Origin: Acidobacteriota bacterium
Lineage (GTDB): Bacteria; Acidobacteriota; Blastocatellia; UBA7656
DNA: 40,511 nt
Assembly: GCA_016201275.1 (NCBI GenBank)
Contig: JACQDB010000045.1
Location: forward strand, 2,501-43,011
Reading direction: 5' to 3'
A model generated the notes under the pieces. It searched no databases. It was not told the DNA's origin and saw nothing but the letters and a program-made list of their open reading frames with translations. Each line of letters begins with the position of its first letter. The stretch's first letter is position 1. Positions 18,112 through 27,315 of the stretch are shown here, piece after piece. The translations under genes and the position numbers were made by a program.

Positions 18112-20286
18112 ATGCGACATCGTAAACTCTCCTTCATCGTTCTGCTTTTACTTGGCGTTTGCTTCATCGGCTCAATGGTTCAACACAAGGTTTCCGCGCA
18201 GGAAGAACTTGAGCAGGAGCCTGGCGTGTTTCGCTCCGCCAATCTTGAGATGATTGTCAAAGCCGGATTCGGAAATCTGGAAGTCAACCGCTGGTATGAA
18301 GGCTGGACGCCGTTTCGCATCGCGATCACCAATCAGGGAGAGCCGATTACCGGCAAACTTGCTGTCGTCGCCAATGCTTCCAGTCAAAACGCGCAAGGGC
18401 GTGAATTTGTGAAAGCCGTGCAATTGCCCACCGGCTCAAGGCAGTTTCATGAAATCGCCGCTTTCCTTTCTTTCCGTGAAGATGTTGAAGTGCGTCTGGT
18501 CGCCAACGACAAAATCATCGCCACTACGACCTTGAAAATTGATCGTCAATACGGGCAGGATATGCGCGTTGCGGTGATTGATAACGATTCGACGACCTTG
18601 AACAACATCACTAATATGCAGATACCGCTGACCAGCAGCCGTCTGCCCTTTCAAAAAGTCACTGCTGCAAATACGCCGCACTCGGAGCCATTGAGCGAAG
18701 AGCAGGTGCAGCAACAAGCGCAACAATCGGCCCCGCCGCCGCCGCCAGCCAACCCGCGCAGCCGCCGCAATCGCCAAGGCGGCGGTCAAGGAGAACTGGG
18801 TGTTCATCCTGTCGTGATCGCTCCCGAAGAGATGCCGCGAGATTTTGTGGCCTATGATCCAGTAGATGTTGTGGTCATCAATGATGCGCCGCTCAGTCAA
18901 TTGACTGAAGATCAGGCGCGTGCCTTGAAATTGTGGGTGGCCTCCGGCGGCTATTTGATCGTCACCGGCGGCGTGGATGCCGTAGGGCTTCATCGTAGCG
19001 GCCTGGATGCGATTTTACCGGTGGAATTATCCGGCTCGGTAAGCGTTCCTTCCTTGAGCGACCTCACCGATATTTACGGGCCATTCGATACGCCTGCTGC
19101 GTTGCTGGTAATGGATTCGCGTTTGAAACCCGAAGCGCGTGCCCTCATCGGCGTTAAAGAAAAAGCCCTCGTTGCCGAAAGCCGTTATGGTAGCGGGTTG
19201 GTGCGCTTTGTGGCCTACAATCCGAAATTGAATCCGTATCGAAGTTGGACCGCGGCCAGATATCTGTGGAGCGATTTGCTGATGCCTGTGGTGGACGCGA
19301 AACTCAATCAACCGCAGACAGGCCGAATCCGCAGAGCCTCCGGCAATGTGTCGTGGAACGCGCAAAACTTTTTATTCAAACTGGCGAACATCCAACCCAC
19401 CTCCTCGAATTATTTTCTCTTCTTCCTGCTCGTGTATGTGTTGGCTGTTGGCCCGGTGAATTATTTCGCTTTGAAGTATTTGAAAAAGCTCGACCTCGCC
19501 TGGGTGACGATTCCCGCTGTCATCTTCGTGTTCACCCTCGCCAGCGTCCTCATCGCGCAGGTCAAGCGCGGCGGCACGGTCGCCTCCGATATGTCTTATG
19601 TAGAGATGTACCAAGCGGCGGGACTCAAAGAGACCTTGACCGGTTTATTAATTCGACCGGAATCGAAGGGCATCGAAGAAGTGAAGATCGAAGGCCGCGA
19701 TGCTTACGCGGCAGATTCTACGCAGGGGCCGCAGAGCAATGTCACAGGCAATCTCGAAGCCGAACGCGGCGTCGGCAGTTACCTGGTAAAAATGCCGACC
19801 GCCAATATGAACGCTTCGGTGTTGCAGGTGCGCTCGATCAATGAAAAGTCAGCGCCGGTGGTAGCGATGCGTGAAGAAGGCGCTGCGGTGCGTATCAAAA
19901 ACTTGAGCGACGCGCCGTTGACTTACGCTGTCTATGTGAGCGCGGCAGGAATCTCCGATTCGTTTTCGCTCGATGTCGGAGAAGAAAAACTGATAGCCTT
20001 GGGCGTACCCAAAGCCGGGCGCTTTCGCGATTGGTACTTCACACAATTGCCCTTTGACAGCGAGGAGGCCGATTCGCTTGATGGGATGTGGTCAACCATG
20101 AGTCGGGGCGCGGCGAAAAATAACTTGAAAATACAGGGTTTTTTGCAAGATGAACTGATGATTAATGTTTATAAGAATCTGGAGCATCCGATGTTTTGCG
20201 GTTTTGCGGACAAGAGCGCCAATGCGATTCAACTGGAGTCGGTTGCCAAACGGCACGGCAAGTCTTTTTATTTAATCAATCCATAA
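18112..20286 (+). CDS. Large secreted/membrane protein heading the MoxR-ABC cluster, function unknown
   Basis: A 724-residue protein. A signal peptide (about 1-26, ending VSAQ) is followed by a beta-rich exported region. A Gln/Pro-rich linker at about 205-225 comes next. A Rossmann-like segment at about 240-310 (DVVVINDAPLSQLTEDQ...WVASGGYLIVTGG) resembles GATase1-like folds found in MoxR/DUF58 neighbourhoods. Two membrane helices lie at about 433-490 and a final soluble beta domain follows. I do not recognise a catalytic residue. It lies 32 bp upstream of the ABC ATPase, so it probably works with the transporter as an accessory. The ATG at 18112 gives the clean signal peptide. Confidence 0.7.
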   Translation: MRHRKLSFIVLLLLGVCFIGSMVQHKVSAQEELEQEPGVFRSANLEMIVKAGFGNLEVNRWYEGWTPFRIAITNQGEPITGKLAVVANASSQNAQGREFVKAVQLPTGSRQFHEIAAFLSFREDVEVRLVANDKIIATTTLKIDRQYGQDMRVAVIDNDSTTLNNITNMQIPLTSSRLPFQKVTAANTPHSEPLSEEQVQQQAQQSAPPPPPANPRSRRNRQGGGQGELGVHPVVIAPEEMPRDFVAYDPVDVVVINDAPLSQLTEDQARALKLWVASGGYLIVTGGVDAVGLHRSGLDAILPVELSGSVSVPSLSDLTDIYGPFDTPAALLVMDSRLKPEARALIGVKEKALVAESRYGSGLVRFVAYNPKLNPYRSWTAARYLWSDLLMPVVDAKLNQPQTGRIRRASGNVSWNAQNFLFKLANIQPTSSNYFLFFLLVYVLAVGPVNYFALKYLKKLDLAWVTIPAVIFVFTLASVLIAQVKRGGTVASDMSYVEMYQAAGLKETLTGLLIRPESKGIEEVKIEGRDAYAADSTQGPQSNVTGNLEAERGVGSYLVKMPTANMNASVLQVRSINEKSAPVVAMREEGAAVRIKNLSDAPLTYAVYVSAAGISDSFSLDVGEEKLIALGVPKAGRFRDWYFTQLPFDSEEADSLDGMWSTMSRGAAKNNLKIQGFLQDELMINVYKNLEHPMFCGFADKSANAIQLESVAKRHGKSFYLINP

Positions 20287-20318
20287 TTGTGTGACGGCGA
20301 TTTGACCATAGAGGTTTG

Positions 20319-21308
20319 ATGATGATTGAGAATGTGCAAACGGCAAGCGCGGTTGGCGACACGACGCAGCAGACGACCAGCATGATAAAACTGGAAAACG
20401 TCTCGAAGTATTACAAGACCTTTCCGGCAGTCAACAATTTTAATTTCGAGATTGGGCGCGGCGAAGTCTTTGGCTTTATCGGCCCAAACGGCGCGGGCAA
20501 AACCACCACTATCAAAATGCTGGCGACCTTGATGCTGCCCACCGATGGCAAGTTGAGCATAGGCGGTTACGATGTCGTCAAAGAGCCGCACGAGGTGCGC
20601 CGCATCATCGGTTATATGCCCGACAGTTTTGGCGTCTATGAAGATTTGCTGGTGTGGGAATATCTGGATTACTTTGCGGCGTTGTACAAACTCAGCCCTG
20701 CCCAACGCAAACGCGCCACCTCTGATGTTTTGGAATTGACCGACCTGACCACCAAACACGACGCGCAGGTGATGAGTCTTTCCAGAGGCATGAAGCAGCG
20801 CCTTTGCTTGGCGAAAACTTTATTGCACGATCCCGAAGTCTTGTTGCTGGACGAACCGGCATCTGGGCTTGACCCGCACGCACGCATCGAAATAAGGGAA
20901 TTGATACGCGAGCTTTGCCGCATGGGAAAAACCGTGTTGGTGTCTTCGCACATCCTCACGGAGTTGGCGGATTTCTGCACTTCAATCGGCATCGTCGAAG
21001 CCGGGAAATTATTGGCCGCCGGTCGCATAGATGAAATCACGGCGCAGCTTTCCGGCAACGTGATGCTTGAAATCACCGTCAAAGGCGACCCTTCGATAGC
21101 CATAGAAATTTTACAGGAACGCCCAGAAGTGCAGCGCACGACTTGCGACGGACGAGTGATTCGCGCCGAATACACCGGTCAAGCTGATGATGTGGATGAA
21201 CTGCTGGACTACTTGATTCAACGCGGCGTGCGCTTGCTTGGCTTCACTCGTTCGCAGGCTGACCTCGAAGATATTTTCCTGAAGATTACACGCGGCACGG
21301 TGGCTTGA
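20319..21308 (+). CDS. ABC transporter ATP-binding protein (ABC-2 exporter type)
   Basis: A 329-residue nucleotide-binding subunit. Walker A GPNGAGKTT, signature LSRGMKQRL (a variant of LSGGQ), Walker B VLLLDEPASGLDP and the switch histidine in SSHIL are all present. A C-terminal extension of about 90 residues is typical of ABC-2/GldA-like exporters. Consecutive start codons TTG-ATG-ATG lie at 20316-20324. GAGG at 20311-20314 best serves the ATG at 20322, or 20319. The partner permease is at 21977, separated by an acetyltransferase gene. Energises export or membrane remodelling; the substrate is unknown. Confidence 0.9.
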   Translation: MMIENVQTASAVGDTTQQTTSMIKLENVSKYYKTFPAVNNFNFEIGRGEVFGFIGPNGAGKTTTIKMLATLMLPTDGKLSIGGYDVVKEPHEVRRIIGYMPDSFGVYEDLLVWEYLDYFAALYKLSPAQRKRATSDVLELTDLTTKHDAQVMSLSRGMKQRLCLAKTLLHDPEVLLLDEPASGLDPHARIEIRELIRELCRMGKTVLVSSHILTELADFCTSIGIVEAGKLLAAGRIDEITAQLSGNVMLEITVKGDPSIAIEILQERPEVQRTTCDGRVIRAEYTGQADDVDELLDYLIQRGVRLLGFTRSQADLEDIFLKITRGTVA

Positions 21309-21333
21309 GAATTTAGAGTGCTTTGCACCTGAA

Positions 21334-21365
21334 TGTACGGGCGACCACAGAGGGTCGCCCGTACA
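21334..21365. repeat. REP-like palindrome upstream of the GNAT gene
   Basis: A perfect 13-bp inverted repeat (TGTACGGGCGACC at 21334-21346 and GGTCGCCCGTACA at 21353-21365) with a 6-nt loop. Similar GGGCGACC...GGTCGCCC palindromes are dispersed intergenic repeats in many bacteria. It lies between the ABC ATPase stop and the acetyltransferase and has no T-run, so it is not a clear terminator. Confidence 0.75.
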
Positions 21366-21405
21366 AGCAAGCGAAAACTGATGTAGAAGGACGGTTATAT
21401 TAATT

Positions 21406-21990
21406 ATGGAGATAACCACCGCAAGATTAAGTTTGCGTCCCTTGACGCTGGCCGACACCGATGCGATTCATCGAATCTGGATGGATGCAGGGGTGCGGAA
21501 ATATTTATGGGATGACGAAGTGATTAGCAGAGAGACGGCCAGCGATGTCGTGGCAAAGAGTCAGTTGTATATCAACTCGCAGGGCTTCGGTTTGTTCGGC
21601 GTTTATACGCGCTACGAACCTCGCCTGATAGGTTTTTGCGGCTACTGGTTTTTTCACGAGCCGCCGCAATTGGAATTGCTCTACGGCATCAGCACCGATC
21701 AATGGGGCCAAGGCTACGCGGCGGAAGCCGCCGCCGCGATGTTGCGTTATGGCTTTGTTGAGTTGCGCTTTGATGAAGTCACGGCCAGCACCGACGCGGC
21801 CAATGTCGCCTCGCTTCGCGTGCTGGAAAAACTCGGCATGAGCTTTTCCAAACGTCGGGAGTCAAACGGACTGGACACGATTTTTTATGCGCTACAGCGG
21901 CAGTCCTATCACGCTTTGTCCACGCCTTATGCCGTGAAGCGCTTTACGCCGAGCGCAAAGGCGCAAGCGAATATTTATGAGTCAATCTGA
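21406..21990 (+). CDS. GNAT acetyltransferase, RimJ/RimL-like
   Basis: A 194-residue protein of the Acetyltransf_3 type: TTARLSLRPLTLADTDAI at the N-terminus, the acetyl-CoA loop QWGQGYAAEAAAAML, and NVASLRVLEKLGM. It would transfer an acetyl group to an amine; RimJ/RimL relatives modify ribosomal protein N-termini, but many relatives have other substrates. It sits between an ABC ATPase and its permease, with a REP-like palindrome upstream and a weak, distant Shine-Dalgarno, so it may be a late insertion into the transporter pair. Its end overlaps the permease start by 14 bp. Confidence 0.85.
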   Translation: MEITTARLSLRPLTLADTDAIHRIWMDAGVRKYLWDDEVISRETASDVVAKSQLYINSQGFGLFGVYTRYEPRLIGFCGYWFFHEPPQLELLYGISTDQWGQGYAAEAAAAMLRYGFVELRFDEVTASTDAANVASLRVLEKLGMSFSKRRESNGLDTIFYALQRQSYHALSTPYAVKRFTPSAKAQANIYESI

Positions 21991-22831
21991 AACTATGAAA
22001 CTATCGAATCCGATTTTAGTGAAAGAGATGCGTACACGAATGCGCGGCAAACGCGCCTTCATCGTGTTGACCGGCTACATACTGGTGTTGAGCGCCATCA
22101 TCGGCCTGATTTATCTGGTCTTCACCAAAAACGCGCCGCCTTCGATTCTCAACACCGCAGGCCGGGTGTTGTCTGCCGTGTTGATTTATGTGCAGATGGG
22201 CTTGATTTGCCTGATTGCGCCGACCTTCTCTTCAAGCGCCATTTCATCGGAACGCGAACAAGAAACCTTCGGCCTCTTGATTGCCACGCTGGCCAGACCC
22301 TCCACGATTTTAATCGGCAAACTTGGCGCGTCGCTGTCGTACTTGATGTTGACGCTTCTGGGTTCGCTGCCGTTGATTGCCTTGACCTATTCGCTGGGCG
22401 GCGTGGATATGATAGACATTGTGAAATCTTATCTGGTCATGATGGTTGCCGGAGTCACTTTTTGTTCGGTGAGTTTTTACTGGTCAACCTTGATACGGCG
22501 CGGCGTGCTGGCGCAACTTGTCAGTATCGTCACCGTAATTTTTTTGGTTGCGGCAATGCCCGCACTGGCGATGTTTTTAACTTCGCTGGCCATGAATTTT
22601 GCCAATGGGCCGACGACGGGATTTCTCAACGTGACGTTTTTGATGCTCAGAACCAATCCCTTTGCGGCGATTACTTATTTAATTATTCCGGGGGTGCCGA
22701 ACCCGCCCAACAGCGTGTGGTTTCACACGGTTCCGTTGTGGATTACGCAAGTGCTATTCTATGTGGGCTTGACGACCTTGAGTATCTTTCTCAGTTTGCG
22801 ACGTTTGAACAGCGTAAGGAAGTGGTTGTGA
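21977..22831 (+). CDS. ABC-2 type transporter permease
   Basis: A 284-residue protein with six predicted membrane helices and the N-terminal NPILVKEMRTRMRGKRAF segment typical of ABC-2/GldF-like permeases. It pairs with the ATPase at 20319. The alternative ATG at 21995 would remove the overlap with the preceding gene and is equally plausible. The stop and the next start share a base (TGATG at 22829-22833), so the two are translationally coupled. The cargo is unknown; such permeases in MoxR clusters may act in envelope biogenesis or motility. Confidence 0.86.
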   Translation: MSQSETMKLSNPILVKEMRTRMRGKRAFIVLTGYILVLSAIIGLIYLVFTKNAPPSILNTAGRVLSAVLIYVQMGLICLIAPTFSSSAISSEREQETFGLLIATLARPSTILIGKLGASLSYLMLTLLGSLPLIALTYSLGGVDMIDIVKSYLVMMVAGVTFCSVSFYWSTLIRRGVLAQLVSIVTVIFLVAAMPALAMFLTSLAMNFANGPTTGFLNVTFLMLRTNPFAAITYLIIPGVPNPPNSVWFHTVPLWITQVLFYVGLTTLSIFLSLRRLNSVRKWL

Positions 22832-25068
22832 TGGATTCCCTAATCAAGCTCAATGATTTTGCGCGCCGGGTAATGTGGCGCGCCCGTTGGTTGGCGCTAC
22901 AGGATGCCTTGGCGTGGAGCCTGGGTGCTGGCGGCTTCATCGCTGCCGCTTTGATTTTTTATATACGCTGGCAAGCCATACAAACTCCTGTATGGTTGGT
23001 CGCGCTTGTGGTGTTTGCCGCCCTCTTCGGCGCTTTCATTACGCGCTGGTCTATCAATCGAACCAATTCAACCGATGCCGGTTTTTTGATTGATGAACAA
23101 CTCAATCTGGAAGACCGCTTCGCTTCTTCGCAGGCCATATTTGGCCACAGCGATGCGCCCAACGAAGTCGCGCAGGCGTTACTCGAAGACGCTGTTGAAC
23201 GCATTGAAACGGTGAAGCCCGCAACCATTTTGCCGTATCGTTGGCGCGGCTATTATGCTTTGAGTCTGTTGGCGCTTTTGGCTTTGAGCGTTGCCGTGTT
23301 GCTACCGCAAAAAACCTTGCCGGGCGGCGCAGAGATGATTCAGGCGCAGGCCGATATACAAGCGGCTGGCGAAGTGTTGGAACAGACTTCGACGGAGATA
23401 GAAAAATTTGCGCCGCCCGATACGGTGACAGCAAATCTGGCGAAAGAGCAGACGGAATTGGGGCGCAGCCTGCGGCGTTCAACCGACAGCCGTGCCGAAG
23501 CGTTGAAGAAATTGAGTTCGCTCGAAGACCGCATACGCCAGCGTCAAGACGAGTTGAAAAGCACTCGCGCCGATGACATCGTAGCGCTGGCGCAAAGACG
23601 TTTGGGCGCAACCCTCGCACAGATGGGCAAGCCAAATAATCAAGCAGCGGGAGACCAAAAAGCGCAGGCCAGCAACGAGGATTCGTCAACCACAGCGGCC
23701 TCGCAAGATCAAAGCGCGAACCCCAAGTCATCGGCAACGCAACCATCATCTGATAACGCGGGGAAGCCGTCGAGCGGTGAGAAGGTGGCGAAGGCGAGTG
23801 AGAAAAAAAGCGGGAGCGTGGCAGAGCGCAAAGCGCGAGCGACTTCGATAGCACGAAAGGCGCAGGCGTCGTCGAAAGCCTCAATCAATCCGGTAGCGAA
23901 ACAAAACCCGAACGAGGAAAAATCCAAACCGGATGCGGCTAACAACGTCACGGCGCAAACCAATCAAGGCGCTGCGGCGAATCAACCCCCGGCTAAGAAT
24001 GCAGCGGAATCACAGCCAACGAATTCGCAAAAGTCGGCCAAGACGACTTCACCGGATAACTCGATAAGCGCCAAAGAACAGACTGCCGAAAAAACGCAGC
24101 CATCGGCAAAAGATCAATCGCAAAATTCCGGTCAACCCAACCCATCGGAAAATGCCGTAGCGCAAAATCAAACGACCAACAACAAGCCAACGGATCAACC
24201 GGAGAACGAGCAAGCGAAGCAGCAAGAGAACGAGCAAGCCACGCCAGCAAACCAAGGCCAGCCAAAGAATGATGCGACAAATCCGTTTGCCACAGCGGTC
24301 GCTGAACAAACGGCGAAGGCGCTGCCGCAATTATCCGAGCAGCTTTTGAAAAAGGCCGAAGAGTTGCGCGATGGCAAGTTGAGCGCCGAGGATATAAAAC
24401 GGCTGGCGCTTTCTGCCGGTCAACTTGCCAAAGACTTAGCGCCGATTGCCCAATCGAAAGAGTTTCAAAAGAGCCTCGAAGAGTTGGCCAAACAGGTGAA
24501 CCCGAAACAGCTTGAAGAGGTGGCGCGCGCTTTGATGCAGGATGAAAAGTTGCAGCGCGAGTTGCAGGCGGCGGCGAAATTATTAATGGAGAATCGCCAG
24601 GTCAAAGACATGGTTGCCGGATTGACCAAAACCGGAGCCGAAATCGCCAACGATTTTCGCAAGCAAGGCGGCGAAGAGATTGGCAAAGTAAATCCCGACG
24701 CGTCGCCAATGCCGTCACCGAGTGAACCGCTCAAACTTGGAAGCAATCGCAAAAGTAATGAAAAAGGCCAGCAAAATGGCCAATCTCTGCAAGGCACAAA
24801 CACCGCTCGCCGTGAAGCCCAACGAAAACTTGCAGGGCAGGGCAGAGCCGCAACCATCAGCGGACAGCTACAGAACCGCCCCGGCGGCGACTATGTTTTT
24901 TCCGGCGTCAAACCCGACGCGGGGGCGGCACGAGTTCCTTACTCGACGGCCTATCCGCAATATCGTCGGCAGGCCGAACGCACCGTCGAACGCTCGCAAG
25001 TTCCTACGCAGATGCGCTCGATGATTCGCAACTATTTTGACGCTATCAATCCGAATGGCAAAAATTAA
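22831..25068 (+). CDS. Membrane protein with long Ala/Asn/Gln/Lys low-complexity linker
   Basis: A 745-residue protein. Two N-terminal helices (about 25-70) precede a cytoplasmic-like helix and a third membrane segment near 138-155. A coiled-coil region follows (about 165-250), then a hydrophilic low-complexity tract at about 264-486 rich in Ala, Asn, Gln, Ser, Lys and Pro. A helical domain comes next and the end matches VPTQMRSMIRNYFDAI. That ending and the N-terminal layout recall uncharacterised membrane proteins (DUF4175-like) in MoxR/DUF58 clusters, but this is inference. The start at 22831 is set by TGATG coupling; a longer frame back to 22207 only overlaps the permease and is not real. 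Confidence 0.72.
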   Translation: MDSLIKLNDFARRVMWRARWLALQDALAWSLGAGGFIAAALIFYIRWQAIQTPVWLVALVVFAALFGAFITRWSINRTNSTDAGFLIDEQLNLEDRFASSQAIFGHSDAPNEVAQALLEDAVERIETVKPATILPYRWRGYYALSLLALLALSVAVLLPQKTLPGGAEMIQAQADIQAAGEVLEQTSTEIEKFAPPDTVTANLAKEQTELGRSLRRSTDSRAEALKKLSSLEDRIRQRQDELKSTRADDIVALAQRRLGATLAQMGKPNNQAAGDQKAQASNEDSSTTAASQDQSANPKSSATQPSSDNAGKPSSGEKVAKASEKKSGSVAERKARATSIARKAQASSKASINPVAKQNPNEEKSKPDAANNVTAQTNQGAAANQPPAKNAAESQPTNSQKSAKTTSPDNSISAKEQTAEKTQPSAKDQSQNSGQPNPSENAVAQNQTTNNKPTDQPENEQAKQQENEQATPANQGQPKNDATNPFATAVAEQTAKALPQLSEQLLKKAEELRDGKLSAEDIKRLALSAGQLAKDLAPIAQSKEFQKSLEELAKQVNPKQLEEVARALMQDEKLQRELQAAAKLLMENRQVKDMVAGLTKTGAEIANDFRKQGGEEIGKVNPDASPMPSPSEPLKLGSNRKSNEKGQQNGQSLQGTNTARREAQRKLAGQGRAATISGQLQNRPGGDYVFSGVKPDAGAARVPYSTAYPQYRRQAERTVERSQVPTQMRSMIRNYFDAINPNGKN

Positions 25069-25199
25069 TTGGCGGTGACCAAGAGGCCATCAGGTTTTTT
25101 TCTTGACCAAGAAAGCCGCCTTCATCATCGCCTCGGCGCGGCTTCATGTGCTATGGTAGCCCTTTTGCAGCACGACAATTTTTTAGGTTTGGAGAAGAG

Positions 25200-25685
25200 A
25201 TGGATCAAAGAGAGAAAGACCGCTTGCTGAACAATCTGCGTTCGTTGCCCAATGAATTGGCCGATTTGCTTGGCGATCTTGATGACGAGACAATGCGCTG
25301 GCGACCGATTCCCAACAAATGGTCAATCCAGGAAATCATGTGTCACTTGCGCGATATGGAGCGACTGGCTTATCTGGCGCGCTATCGAAAAATTCTCGCC
25401 GAAGAGAATCCGTACTTGGAAAATGTGGATCAGAATCGGCTGGCTTACGACAACGATTATCTCAATCAAGACACCAGCGCGGCGCTCGAAGAATTCAAGA
25501 ACCTTCGCACCGAAACGGTGCGCGCTCTGGCCGCCATTTCGGTTGAAGACTGGTCACGCGCTGGCGTTCATGAAACTGATGGCCGCTTGACCATCGAACA
25601 ACTGGTCAACCGCCAAATCAACGGCAACGACCTCAATCATCTGAATCAGATGAAAGACATCGTGCGCTTGAAAATGCCCTGGTAG
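25200..25685 (+). CDS. DinB-superfamily protein
   Basis: A 161-residue four-helix-bundle protein (DinB/YfiT-like). It contains PNKWSIQEIMCHLRDMERLAY with a metal-site-type histidine, and a later H in NDLNHLNQMKDI. Family members bind a divalent metal and some are thiol S-transferases; the substrate is unknown here. The ATG at 25200 has GGAG 5 nt upstream. It lies 131 bp after the membrane protein and before moxR, on the same strand. Its role in the cluster is not evident. Confidence 0.82.
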   Translation: MDQREKDRLLNNLRSLPNELADLLGDLDDETMRWRPIPNKWSIQEIMCHLRDMERLAYLARYRKILAEENPYLENVDQNRLAYDNDYLNQDTSAALEEFKNLRTETVRALAAISVEDWSRAGVHETDGRLTIEQLVNRQINGNDLNHLNQMKDIVRLKMPW

Positions 25686-25692
25686 TTATTGA

Positions 25693-25756
25693 TTATTGGT
25701 TACTGGGTAGTTGCCTTCAACCAATAACCAGTAACCAATAACCAATAACCAATGAC
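25693..25756. repeat. TAACCAA tandem repeat with inverted copy
   Basis: An arm TTATTGGTTACTGG at 25693-25706 is the exact inverse of CCAGTAACCAATAA at 25728-25741. Further AACCAAT units run to about 25753. It fills the whole moxR leader, where no Shine-Dalgarno is visible, so a hairpin there could affect moxR translation. Confidence 0.7.
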
Positions 25757-25761
25757 TATTT

Positions 25762-26796
25762 ATGCAAACCTTAGGGGAAATCAAAAAGCGTGTAGATAAT
25801 TATGTCGGCAAATTTCGCGCTCTGAAAGCCGAGATCGCCCGCGTCATTGTCGGGCAGGAAGAGATTGTTGATGGTGCTTTGCTGGCCTTGATGGCAGGTG
25901 GTCACGTTTTGTTGGAAGGCGTGCCGGGGCTTGGCAAAACTTTATTGGTGCGGACGCTGGGCGAAACGCTGGGCTTGAAATTTTCGCGTGTGCAGTTCAC
26001 GCCCGATTTAATGCCCGCCGATATAGTTGGCACTAATATTATTGTTGAAGGCGAAAGCGGCGCGAAGATGTTTCAATTTCAACCCGGCCCCGTCTTTACC
26101 AATCTGTTGCTCGCCGATGAAATCAATCGCGCTACCCCGAAAACCCAATCGGCATTGCTCGAAGCCATGCAGGAACGTCAGGTCACTGTGGGTGGCAAGA
26201 CCTATCCGCTCGAAGGGATTTTCTTTGCCTTGGCGACGCAGAACCCTCTGGAGATGGAAGGCACGTACCCTTTGCCGGAGGCGCAACTCGACCGCTTCAT
26301 CTTCAAATTATTAATCAACTATCCGTCGCGCAGCGAATTGATAGAAGTGATGCGTCGCACTACAGGCGAAGGCACGCCGCACGCCGAGCGCCTCGCTTCG
26401 CCCGAAGAATTGCAGGAGATGCGAAGGCTTGTGCGTGAAGTCATCATCGCGCCGCACGTTGAAGAATTGGCCGCCGATATTTTATTGAAGACGCATCCGC
26501 AGACGGACAACATCCCCGAATCGGTGCGCCAGTTCGTGCGCTTCGGTGCAAGTCCGCGTGGCTTGCAGGCGATGGTGTTGACCGCCAAAGCCAGAGCCTT
26601 GCTGGCGGGCAGATACAACGTCAGCAAGAGCGATATACTGGCGGTAGCCAAACCCGCTTTGCGCCATCGCGTGATTTTGAACTTTGAAGGCGAAGCCGCA
26701 GGCATACACATTGATGCACTTCTCAATGACATCATTGCTTCGTTAGCGAAAGAGAAATCTTCGGAGTCACGCGACGGCGATAAGGCGAACGCCTGA
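25762..26796 (+). CDS. moxR: MoxR family AAA ATPase
   Basis: A 344-residue AAA+ chaperone-like ATPase. Walker A GVPGLGKT at 53-60 and Walker B LLLADEIN near 116-122 are intact, followed by the sensor-1 region ATQNPLEMEGTYPLPEAQLDRF. MoxR proteins help mature partner proteins carrying VWA domains. The VWA-containing DUF58 protein of this pair lies downstream, separated by one small gene. The ATG at 25762 has no clear ribosome-binding site because a TAACCAA repeat lies directly before it. It is cytoplasmic. Confidence 0.94.
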   Translation: MQTLGEIKKRVDNYVGKFRALKAEIARVIVGQEEIVDGALLALMAGGHVLLEGVPGLGKTLLVRTLGETLGLKFSRVQFTPDLMPADIVGTNIIVEGESGAKMFQFQPGPVFTNLLLADEINRATPKTQSALLEAMQERQVTVGGKTYPLEGIFFALATQNPLEMEGTYPLPEAQLDRFIFKLLINYPSRSELIEVMRRTTGEGTPHAERLASPEELQEMRRLVREVIIAPHVEELAADILLKTHPQTDNIPESVRQFVRFGASPRGLQAMVLTAKARALLAGRYNVSKSDILAVAKPALRHRVILNFEGEAAGIHIDALLNDIIASLAKEKSSESRDGDKANA

Positions 26797-26829
26797 GCCG
26801 CAAAATTATTTTCAACGAGGAGGGCAAAC

Positions 26830-27315
26830 TTGAAACCATCAATTGTCATAAATAGAAAATCGTTGCGCTTACTCATGAGGCTTTTGTTATTGGTTGTTTT
26901 CGCTTCATCGCTGCTTCATTCGGTAAAGGCCAACGCGCCGCAAAACAAAGATGCGGAAAAACCGTTTGTGGTCGAGTATTATTACAAAACCAAATGGGGC
27001 TTTGCCGATGAATTCATCAGCCTGTTCAAGAAGAATCATTTTCCGGTCTTGAAAAAACAGATGGAATCGGGGCGCATACTGCAAGTGAGCGCCGTCAAAC
27101 CGCGCTATCACAACAGCGAAGACGGGCGCTGGGATTATCGCGTCACGATTGTTTTCAAAAACCTTGCCACCGCTCACGATGCCACCAGTGAAGACGCCAT
27201 CATCAAACAACTCTATCCCGATCAGGCGACCTTCAAACGCGAAGAGCAACGGCGCTTTGAAATTTTATTGGCGCATTGGGACGTGCCGCTCGTGGAAGTC
27301 GAATTGGATAAGTAA
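26830..27315 (+). CDS. Small secreted protein, possibly dimeric alpha-beta barrel-like
   Basis: A 161-residue protein. The N-terminus (about 12-36, RLLMRLLLLVVFASSLLHSVKANA) is a signal peptide or anchor. The rest has the pattern of a ferredoxin-like alpha+beta fold (VEYYYKTKWGFADEFISLFKK...RWDYRVTIVFKNLATAH), reminiscent of antibiotic-monooxygenase/EthD dimers, though I see no cofactor motif. The start codon is TTG, supported by a strong GAGGAGGG at 26816-26823. Its stop overlaps the DUF58 start (TAATG). It is embedded between moxR and DUF58, suggesting a linked role. Confidence 0.65.
   Translation: MKPSIVINRKSLRLLMRLLLLVVFASSLLHSVKANAPQNKDAEKPFVVEYYYKTKWGFADEFISLFKKNHFPVLKKQMESGRILQVSAVKPRYHNSEDGRWDYRVTIVFKNLATAHDATSEDAIIKQLYPDQATFKREEQRRFEILLAHWDVPLVEVELDK

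Noticed and set aside
17829-18167. 113-residue N-terminal extension of the PLP enzyme
   Set aside because: It reads through the divergent promoter region and into the opposite gene's start. The family begins near MKDKTLPAKF.
22207-22830. Long in-frame N-terminal extension of the 745-residue membrane protein
   Set aside because: It lies wholly inside the permease gene in another frame, has no protein-like membrane pattern, and the TGATG junction at 22829-22833 gives a natural start.
25686-25761. Plasmid-type iterons or an origin
   Set aside because: The AACCAAT units are short, irregular and near no replication gene.
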